This document shows positions 58,262-64,000 of a stretch of DNA of 64,000 nucleotides, piece by piece (position 1 is the first letter of the stretch; each line of letters starts with the position of its first letter). The stretch is from JBKHAJ01 sp964641125 (lineage in GTDB: Bacteria; Spirochaetota; Spirochaetia; SPDA01; CAZSGZ01), in the NCBI GenBank assembly GCA_964641125.1, contig CAZXMO010000007.1, positions 8,879-72,878 on the forward strand, written 5' to 3'. The notes under the pieces were generated by a model. The model made no database searches and was not told where the DNA came from. It was given only the letters and a program-made list of their open reading frames with translations. The position numbers and the translations under genes are program-made.

Positions 58262-59812
58262 GTGACGAATCAAGAAGCACTCGAAAGGGCCCGGCAGCAG
58301 CGGGAAAAAATGCTCCTCGCCGGGGGTGAGAAGAGGATCGAAGCTCAGCACGAGAAGGGAAAGCTTACCGCTCGGGAACGAATCGAGTACTTTTTAGACG
58401 AAGGAAGTTTTGTCGAGCATCAGCCGTATATTACCGGCCGAAGCACCGGCATGGGAATGGAGAAGAAGCGGTTTTTAGGAGACGGAGTGATAAGCGGTAA
58501 CGGCACCGTCTACGGAAAGCAGGTTTATCTCTTTGCCCAGGACTTTACCGTTTTGGGAGGATCCTTAGGGGAGATGCACGCCGAACGGATAGCCGAGGCA
58601 CAGCGATTGGCCATCCGGAACCGGACGCCCTTTGTTCAGATAAACGACAGCGGAGGCGCTCGGATTCAAGAGGGAGTTCTGTCCCTCCAGGGATACGCCA
58701 AGATCTTCCGCAACAACACCCTGGCCTCAGGGGTCATCCCCCAGATTTCGGTCATCCTAGGTCCCTGCGCCGGAGGGGCCGCGTACTCTCCCGCTATCAC
58801 CGACTTTATCTGCATGGTGGATAATGTGTCGAGTATGTACATCACCGGACCCAATGTTATCAAGGCGGTCACCGGCGAGGATATCGATCAGGAGAGGCTC
58901 GGAGGGGCCAAGACCCATGCGGCCAAGAGCGGAAACGTCCACTTCCGGTTCCAGAGCGAGGAGGAATGCCTCCAGTTTCTCCAGGTGCTCCTTACCTATC
59001 TTCCCGCTAATAACGAGGAGGAAGCACCGATTTCCGAATGTGACGATCCCCTCGACCGGGAAACCCCCGAGATTATGGAGCTCCTCCCCGACAATCCTCG
59101 GGCGGTCTACGACGTCAGAGACGTGATCGGGACCGTCTTCGACCGGGACACCTTCTTAGAGGTTCACGCAGATTACGCGGTCAACGTTGTAGTGGGGTTC
59201 GCTAAGCTCGCCGGGCGTACCGTGGGAATTTTCGCTAATCAGCCGAAATTCTACGCGGCGGCCCTGGACATAAACGCCTCCGACAAGGCGGCCCGGTTTA
59301 TTCGCTTCTGCGACTGCTTCAATATCCCCATAGTAAGCTTAGTCGATGTTCCCGGGTTCCTCCCGGGAGTGGAACAGGAGCACGGAGGAATAATCCGGCA
59401 TGGAGCGAAAATCCTCTACGCCATCGCCGAAGCGACGGTTCCGAAGATCGCCGTAATCCTGAGGAAGGCCTACGGAGGAGCGTACATCGCCATGTCGTCG
59501 AAGGCCCTGGGCTACGACCGGGTTATCGCCCTTCCCACCGGCGAAGTCGCCGTCATGGGTGCCGAGGGGGCGGCCAACATCATCTACCGGAAGGAAATCG
59601 AGGCCGCGGATAACCCCGAGGCGGCCCGGCAGGAGAAGATCGACGAGTACAAGGAGATCGCCATGAATCCCTTCGTCGCGGCAGGATACGGCTTTGTCGA
59701 CGACGTCATCGAACCGGATTACGCGAGGATCGAGCTTATCCGAAGCATGGAGATGAACGTTACGAAAAAAGAAGAGCGGCCGAAGAAGAAACACGGGAAC
59801 ATACCCCTGTAG
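58262..59812 (+). CDS. Acyl-CoA carboxylase beta (carboxyltransferase) subunit
   Basis: A 516-residue carboxyltransferase of the propionyl-/methylmalonyl-CoA carboxylase beta class. Motifs are KLTARERIEYFLDEGSF, the CoA-binding INDSGGARIQEGV, GPCAGGAAYSPA, LVDVPGFLPGVEQE and ILRKAYGGAYIAMSSK. The start is GTG 58262 after a G-rich ribosome site. No biotin carboxylase or biotin carrier gene is adjacent. It could be part of a biotin-dependent carboxylase with subunits elsewhere, or of a sodium-pumping decarboxylase or transcarboxylase. The aldehyde dehydrogenase upstream is separated by a terminator. Confidence 0.92.
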   Translation: MTNQEALERARQQREKMLLAGGEKRIEAQHEKGKLTARERIEYFLDEGSFVEHQPYITGRSTGMGMEKKRFLGDGVISGNGTVYGKQVYLFAQDFTVLGGSLGEMHAERIAEAQRLAIRNRTPFVQINDSGGARIQEGVLSLQGYAKIFRNNTLASGVIPQISVILGPCAGGAAYSPAITDFICMVDNVSSMYITGPNVIKAVTGEDIDQERLGGAKTHAAKSGNVHFRFQSEEECLQFLQVLLTYLPANNEEEAPISECDDPLDRETPEIMELLPDNPRAVYDVRDVIGTVFDRDTFLEVHADYAVNVVVGFAKLAGRTVGIFANQPKFYAAALDINASDKAARFIRFCDCFNIPIVSLVDVPGFLPGVEQEHGGIIRHGAKILYAIAEATVPKIAVILRKAYGGAYIAMSSKALGYDRVIALPTGEVAVMGAEGAANIIYRKEIEAADNPEAARQEKIDEYKEIAMNPFVAAGYGFVDDVIEPDYARIELIRSMEMNVTKKEERPKKKHGNIPL

Positions 59813-59844
59813 TATAAGTCGGACCGGCGGCGGGGAAGGGAACA

Positions 59845-60618
59845 GTGGCGAAAGATCGGCGCCTTAGGAGATGGATCCTCACCACGGTGTCGGTGGTCGC
59901 CCTCTTCGTTATCTGGCAGCTCGCCGCCGCCGCGGTGGGGGCTCAAATCATCGTCCCTACTCCCTGGGCGGCATTGAAGGCGCTGGGTCGTTTCCTGACT
60001 TTTCCTTCATTCTGGGCGGCTGTAGGAGCTACCCTTTCGAGGGGATTCGCGGGTTTCCTCCTCTCCACCGCGGCGGGACTCGTGATCGGAACCGCGGCGG
60101 GGCTCAACTCCACATTCCGCACCCTATTTCGTCCGGTCCTCTCGGTCATCCGCACCACCCCGGTGATGTCGATCATCATCATCGCCCTTATCTGGTTTAC
60201 CACCGACACCGTTCCCGTGTTCGCGAGCTTCCTTATAGCCTTTCCGGTTATCTGCGGGAATGTTATTCAAGGTATCGACTCGATCGACACCGACCTGGTC
60301 CAAATGGCCGAAGTGTTCCGGGTCCCCCGGAGAAGAATTTTCTTTTCCCTCGTCATTCCTTCGGTCTTTCCCTACTTCTTGGCGGGGGCTTCTACCGCCC
60401 TCGGGCTCACCTGGAAGGTGGTGGTCGCCGCCGAGGTCCTGGCCCAGCCGATTCGGGCGGTCGGGACGGGGCTGTATACGGCCAAGGTCCAGCTCGAAAC
60501 CCCGGAAGTCTTCGCGTGGACAGTTGTCGCGATCCTTTTGAGCGGCATGAGCGAGGGGGTATTCCATTTTATGATGCGCCGGATATCCTGGAGCCGTCAC
60601 GGGGAGGCGGGAGCATGA
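59845..60618 (+). CDS. ABC transporter permease (nitrate/sulfonate/taurine-type family)
   Basis: A 257-residue permease with about six membrane helices and a BPD_transp_1 domain. The EAA loop reads DTDLVQMAEVFRVPRRRIFF, and the start region LLVIWQ-like (VVALFVIWQLAAAAVGAQ) with IIVPTPWAALKAL matches SsuC/TauC/ThiX-type permeases. GTG 59845 is preceded by GGAAGGGA. Its stop overlaps the ATPase start (ATGA). No substrate-binding protein is adjacent, so the substrate is unknown. Confidence 0.88.
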   Translation: MAKDRRLRRWILTTVSVVALFVIWQLAAAAVGAQIIVPTPWAALKALGRFLTFPSFWAAVGATLSRGFAGFLLSTAAGLVIGTAAGLNSTFRTLFRPVLSVIRTTPVMSIIIIALIWFTTDTVPVFASFLIAFPVICGNVIQGIDSIDTDLVQMAEVFRVPRRRIFFSLVIPSVFPYFLAGASTALGLTWKVVVAAEVLAQPIRAVGTGLYTAKVQLETPEVFAWTVVAILLSGMSEGVFHFMMRRISWSRHGEAGA

Positions 60619-61352
60619 ACGGCCCTCATCGGACCGGCTCCGGCATCCACATAGTCGATGTCGGCAAGTCCTTTGGTGATCTCCGTGTCCTCGACTCCTT
60701 GAGCATGGATATCTTCGAAGACAGGGTGACCGTCATCTTAGGACCTTCCGGGTGCGGGAAGACGACGCTGCTGAATATAATCTCGGGAACCGATCGTGAT
60801 TACACCGGAGAGATTCGGGGACTCGACGATAAGGTCATAAGCTACCTCTTCCAGGAGCCCCGCCTCCTGCCGTGGAAGACGGTCCGGGGTAACCTGGAGT
60901 TCGTCCTCAAGGGCGCCGTACCCGAGGAGGAGAGGCGCGCCGCAATCGATGGGCATCTGGAAATGGTAGAGCTCTCCGATTTCGGAGGGTATTATCCCGA
61001 TCAGCTCTCCGGGGGGATGAAGCAGCGGGTCGCCGTGGCCAGGGCCTTCGCCTATCCCTCCGAGATCCTCCTCATGGACGAGCCCTTCCAGGCCCTCGAC
61101 CTGGCCTTGAAGCTGAACCTCTTAGACGCCTTCCTCAAGCTGTGGGAAAAGTCGAGACGGACCGCCCTATTCGTGACCCACGACATTCAGGAGGCTATCT
61201 TGTTAGGGGAGAGGATCTACGTTCTCTCCGACCGCCCGGCCAAACCCTTAGCGTGTATCTCCCTCGACGTGCCGCACCGGGAGAGGAGTCTCGAAGACCC
61301 TCGGCTGCTGCGCATCGAGCAGGACCTGTATCGTCTCCTCACCGGGGCATAG
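60615..61352 (+). CDS. ABC transporter ATP-binding protein (nitrate/sulfonate/taurine-type family)
   Basis: A 245-residue ABC ATPase. Walker A is LGPSGCGKTTLLN near residue 44. The Q-loop FQEPRLLPWKTV is of the type shared by SsuB/TauB proteins. The signature LSGGMKQRVAVARA, Walker B ILLMDEPFQALD and H-loop FVTHDIQEA are all intact. The start at 60615 lies in the permease stop. Works with the upstream permease; a binding protein must be encoded elsewhere if the importer is functional. Confidence 0.9.
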   Translation: MNGPHRTGSGIHIVDVGKSFGDLRVLDSLSMDIFEDRVTVILGPSGCGKTTLLNIISGTDRDYTGEIRGLDDKVISYLFQEPRLLPWKTVRGNLEFVLKGAVPEEERRAAIDGHLEMVELSDFGGYYPDQLSGGMKQRVAVARAFAYPSEILLMDEPFQALDLALKLNLLDAFLKLWEKSRRTALFVTHDIQEAILLGERIYVLSDRPAKPLACISLDVPHRERSLEDPRLLRIEQDLYRLLTGA

Positions 61353-61388
61353 AAATCTTTGGGGCACCTCCTGCACCCTATCCGGCCG

Positions 61389-61421
61389 CAAAAAAAAAGA
61401 CTGCCCAGGAATGGACAGTCT
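61389..61421 (-). terminator. Terminator of tRNA-Phe
   Basis: On the minus strand, agactg...cagtct stem (61398-61403 with 61416-61421, two more pairs after a mismatch) followed by a run of about nine Ts. Confidence 0.8.
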
Positions 61422-61429
61422 TACGGCCG

Positions 61430-61502
<73 letters not shown>

Positions 61503-61514
61503 GTCGAGGTTTTT

Positions 61515-61543
61515 TATATACCGTGTATCATCAAAAATGTCAA
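61515..61543 (-). promoter_or_regulatory. Promoter of tRNA-Phe
   Basis: Perfect TTGACA (61538-61543) - 17 bp - TATATA (61515-61520) on the minus strand, 12 nt before the mature tRNA. Confidence 0.75.
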
Positions 61544-61584
61544 GGCGGAGTGTTCATGGAATGCTCACAAAATGGCGTGCCAAG

Positions 61585-61613
61585 TTGACCGGTAGGCCGG
61601 GGATTGTTAGAAT
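61585..61613 (+). promoter_or_regulatory. Promoter of fliG
   Basis: TTGACC (61585-61590) - 17 bp - TAGAAT (61608-61613), a sigma-70-like promoter rather than a flagellar sigma-28 one. Confidence 0.6.
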
Positions 61614-61633
61614 TGAAAGAGGGAGGGGTGAAC

Positions 61634-62806
61634 ATGAAGAATGTCCGCCGAGGTATATCAGCATACCAAAAAGGGGCCGGAAAGACAGGCCCGAAGAATC
61701 CTGAAAAAGAGAAGCGTCCGAGGCAATCCGCCGCCGATACCGGCAATCAGCCGGCTTCCCGCGCCAAGGCGTTCGACTTGAGCAAGCTCGAGGGATTCGT
61801 CAAGTCTTCGTCCCACCATCACGGTCCCGGAGCGAACCGGGCGGCCAAGTTCCTTATGCTTCTCGGGAAAGAGGACGCATCGAACATCCTCAAGCATCTT
61901 TCACCGGTGGAGGTGGAGCGGCTGCTCCAGGAGATCGTCAATACCGGAGCGATCGATCGGGAAGAGGCCAAAGCGATCCTCGCCGATTTCGGACTTCGCG
62001 TCGACAAGGGGCGCAGTTATCACGGCGGAGCGGAGAAGGCGAGGGAAATGCTGATCACCGCCTACGGTGAGGAGCAGGGGGAAAAGTACTTCCGTAAGTT
62101 CGTGCCCCACGCGGCGGCCAAGCCCTTTTCGTTCCTCAACGATTACGAATTCCAGCAGATCCTGATGATCCTCAAGAGGGAGCCACCCTCGGTGCTCGGC
62201 GTGGTGCTCTCGTACCTCGAACCGGGGAAGGCGGCTAAGATCATCGAGTCCCTGTCTCCATCGATACGGAAGCAGGTCATCATGCACCTCGCCGCGGAGA
62301 AAAAGCTCGATTTCGAGGTCCTAGAGAGGATGGAAGAGGTTATCAAGGAGAAAATACGGACCCAGGGCAAGGTCGTTTCCGAGGAGATCGACGGGAAGAG
62401 CGCCTTGGCGGGAATTCTCAAGCACATGGGGATGGGGGCGGAGCGTACGATCCTCGAGGATCTCGAAAAGAGCGATCCCGAGCTCTATGCCGATATCAAG
62501 GACCGTCTCTTCGGCGAGGAGACCCTCCTGCACCTAGACGACCGGGGGCTTCAGGAGGTTCTCCGCGATTACGGCGATTCGGAGATCGCTCTTATCCTCA
62601 AGGGCAAGTCCGAGGAGATCAGACGGAAGCTCCTCGCCAACGTATCCGAGAGGAGGAGGGCCCTCATCGAGGACGAAGCGCTCCATCTCGGTACCGTCAA
62701 ACGGTCCGATGTAGAAAAGGCGACCAAGGAGTTCCTGAAGTATCTCCAGGAGCAGGTCCTCGAGGGGAAGCTCATCCTGTTGACCGAACCGGACGTGTAC
62801 GTCTAG
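61634..62806 (+). CDS. fliG: Flagellar motor switch protein FliG (paralogue with N-terminal extension)
   Basis: A 390-residue FliG, a rotor protein that transmits torque. The three armadillo-like domains are recognisable: FLMLLGKEDASNILKHL (about 85), the middle motif REPPSVLGVVLSYLEPGKAA (about 190), and the C-terminal torque helix region LLHLDDRGLQEVLRDYG with LGTVKRSDVEKATKEFL. About 65 extra basic, low-complexity residues precede the family start (GAGKTGPKNPEKEKRPRQ, then SSHHHGPG). Spirochaetes commonly have two FliGs; this one stands alone beside tRNA-Phe with a housekeeping-type promoter. ATG 61634 follows GGGAGGGG. Confidence 0.9.
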   Translation: MKNVRRGISAYQKGAGKTGPKNPEKEKRPRQSAADTGNQPASRAKAFDLSKLEGFVKSSSHHHGPGANRAAKFLMLLGKEDASNILKHLSPVEVERLLQEIVNTGAIDREEAKAILADFGLRVDKGRSYHGGAEKAREMLITAYGEEQGEKYFRKFVPHAAAKPFSFLNDYEFQQILMILKREPPSVLGVVLSYLEPGKAAKIIESLSPSIRKQVIMHLAAEKKLDFEVLERMEEVIKEKIRTQGKVVSEEIDGKSALAGILKHMGMGAERTILEDLEKSDPELYADIKDRLFGEETLLHLDDRGLQEVLRDYGDSEIALILKGKSEEIRRKLLANVSERRRALIEDEALHLGTVKRSDVEKATKEFLKYLQEQVLEGKLILLTEPDVYV

Positions 62807-62807
62807 C

Positions 62808-63848
62808 TCATTTCCGGCCGAGAAGCTTGCGTATGATGTAGTACTCCAGGTCTTCGTAGCTCCTCGATTTCCGGTACTCTTCTATCTTACTCATGTCCAC
62901 GCTCTTCACCACGTCGAGGAGGTGGAGAAAGATCTCCTTACTATGGGCGAGATGCCGGGTCGCTTCGCCTTCTTTCTGGGTTCTCAGGGCCTTGATGTCG
63001 AGGCCTACGAACTCTCCGTTCGCGCCGAAGTCGTTCTGCCACAGCACGAGGACCTGATCGAAGGCCCGTTTCAGGTTAATGGCTCCGAAGATCCGGTCCT
63101 CGTCGAATTTGAGGCCGTTTTGATCATTCAGGTGCACGCTCCACAGCTTGTCTTGGCTCAAGGCGAATCCCATCTCGATTGCCGGATCGAGGCCCGCTAA
63201 GATTGCGTGGGCGCTCTCGATGAGGATTCCCACCCGCGACGGGTCGGCGGTTGCCGCGGCTAGGGCCATGAAATGCCCGGTGGTAGGACAGTAGGCGTGG
63301 TCCATCGGCTCGTTGGGCTTCATCTCGCCTAGGATCCGGATTTCCTTGTCGTACTCGAGGAGAGAATTGACCGCGGCGATGAACCGCCCGGTACTCTCGA
63401 TGTGGTCCTTCGACTCGTTGACGTAGATCCCCTCCCGGGCGGGCCACAGAACGATATTCCGGGTGTCGAGGACCCGGGCGATGTCGATAGCTTTCTTCGA
63501 CCTTTCGATCGCGTATTCCCGGTCGGAGGGATCGTTTGCGGTGTATCCTCCGTCGACGGTCTTCGGATGCTCCCACAGCCGGGGGGCCACGAACTCGGCG
63601 GTCAACCCCTCGTTGTCGAGGATATTCTTCATCTCCTTCGCTTCTTTGATCATCTGATCGTGAGGAACGTCCACGTCGGGGACCGCGTCGTCGTCGTGGA
63701 ACTGGACCCCTTCGAAGCCGAGCTCCTTGTAGACCCGGATCTTTTCCGCGAACTCCATGGGCTTGCGGACCGAAGGACCGAAGACGTCCGCCCCGTCGTG
63801 GATATTCCAGGGACCGAACGAAAATCTGAACTGTGCCTTGCCTGCCAT
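62808..63848 (-). CDS. xylA: Xylose isomerase (short class)
   Basis: A 346-residue TIM-barrel sugar isomerase. Its motifs fit the shorter, actinobacterial-like xylose isomerases: GVQFHDDDAVP with the ring-opening His, LWPAREGIYVN, the metal/substrate block GEMKPNEPMDHAYCPTTGH, ESAHAILAG and WSVHLNDQNGLKFDED. It interconverts D-xylose and D-xylulose. Shorter than the usual 385-440 residues, mainly at the C-terminus. AAGGAG precedes the ATG. It lies 28 nt after the end of an upstream gene on the same strand, so it is probably in an operon. Another aldose-ketose specificity is possible. Confidence 0.82.
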   Translation of the reverse strand: MAGKAQFRFSFGPWNIHDGADVFGPSVRKPMEFAEKIRVYKELGFEGVQFHDDDAVPDVDVPHDQMIKEAKEMKNILDNEGLTAEFVAPRLWEHPKTVDGGYTANDPSDREYAIERSKKAIDIARVLDTRNIVLWPAREGIYVNESKDHIESTGRFIAAVNSLLEYDKEIRILGEMKPNEPMDHAYCPTTGHFMALAAATADPSRVGILIESAHAILAGLDPAIEMGFALSQDKLWSVHLNDQNGLKFDEDRIFGAINLKRAFDQVLVLWQNDFGANGEFVGLDIKALRTQKEGEATRHLAHSKEIFLHLLDVVKSVDMSKIEEYRKSRSYEDLEYYIIRKLLGRK

Positions 63849-63876
63849 TGTATAACTCCTTCCTGTATTTTCTATT

Positions 63877-64000
63877 CTAACGGTAGTGTTTCCAAATTTC
63901 TAATAAATTTTCTATTCCCCTCCACGGGGTGTCGGGAAAGAGGGCGTCCACCGGATGAAGGATGAATCTCCCGGTGGGTCCGAAAACCTCCATCGATCCG
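63877..64000 (-). CDS. C-terminal fragment of a uroporphyrinogen-decarboxylase-like (URO-D) protein
   Basis: Forty C-terminal codons are visible before the stop at 63877-63879: GRFILHPVDALFPDTPWRGI then ENLLEIWKHYR. The pattern G-x-F-I-L-x-P followed by a P-W/P-E-N-I-like helix resembles the end of URO-D-superfamily (methyltransferase-like) proteins. The rest lies outside the window. It is upstream of, and co-directional with, xylose isomerase. Confidence 0.45.
   Translation of the reverse strand, partial: GSMEVFGPTGRFILHPVDALFPDTPWRGIENLLEIWKHYR

Overview
The window looks like a chromosomal segment of a GC-rich, free-living, anaerobic or microaerophilic spirochaete. The signs are a FliG flagellar switch protein, an OmpL47-like Ig-repeat protein, many Spirochaeta-style lipoproteins (LPP20 family, PEGA/TPR, a four-gene lipoprotein array), HAMP-class III cyclase signalling, and an anaerobe's redox set: 2-hydroxyacyl-CoA dehydratase-type activase, superoxide reductase plus rubredoxin, and hybrid cluster protein with its ferredoxin-like partner and a Crp/Fnr regulator. 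The assignment is by inference; no rRNA is present. It is draft sequence: exactly 100 Ns interrupt hcp, and the same 55 bp flank the gap on both sides, so the break is an assembly artefact.

Layout. 0-5 kb: a truncated double activase divergent from a stand-alone molybdopterin oxidoreductase and a small membrane protein. 5-11 kb: an SPFH protein/Tim44-zinc-ribbon-TerB pair, an OmpL47-like protein, an SDR, and a DUF985 cupin/P-loop NTPase pair. 11-18 kb: a tight operon MoxR ATPase-DUF58-transglutaminase-PQQ propeller lipoprotein-threonine aldolase, then a DHH-CBS phosphoesterase. 19-22.6 kb: clpS-clpA-aat, a complete bacterial N-degron recognition set. 22.6-33 kb: envelope and signalling genes (PEGA/TPR protein, membrane protein, adenylate cyclase, coiled-coil membrane protein, four lipoproteins). 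33-38 kb: two small heat-shock proteins, citrate synthase with an internal insertion, a Bax-inhibitor-1 gene broken by a stop codon and an internal deletion, rpiB with a tiny coupled Cys-rich protein, and glpK. 38-49 kb: hybrid histidine kinase, superoxide reductase-rubredoxin, RlmKL, three LPP20-type lipoproteins and threonine synthase. 49-52.7 kb: the nitrosative-stress locus (ferredoxin-like protein, HcpR-like regulator, hcp) carrying two matching palindromes. 52.7-64 kb: TrpB-fold PLP enzyme, DUF429 protein, queuosine-precursor transporter, DeoR regulator, acylating-type aldehyde dehydrogenase, acyl-CoA carboxylase beta subunit, ABC permease/ATPase without a binding protein, tRNA-Phe(GAA), fliG, xylose isomerase and the tail of a URO-D-like gene.

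Most genes read as ordinary housekeeping or envelope functions. The clearest regulatory logic is the HcpR-like regulon: both palindromes sit the same distance (centre about -41.5) upstream of a plausible -10. A second theme is promoters whose -10 box ends only 8-14 nt before the start codon (clpS, rpiB, deoR-type, glpK, one lipoprotein), suggesting leaderless or near-leaderless mRNAs. No CRISPR array, transposon, prophage or defence island was seen.
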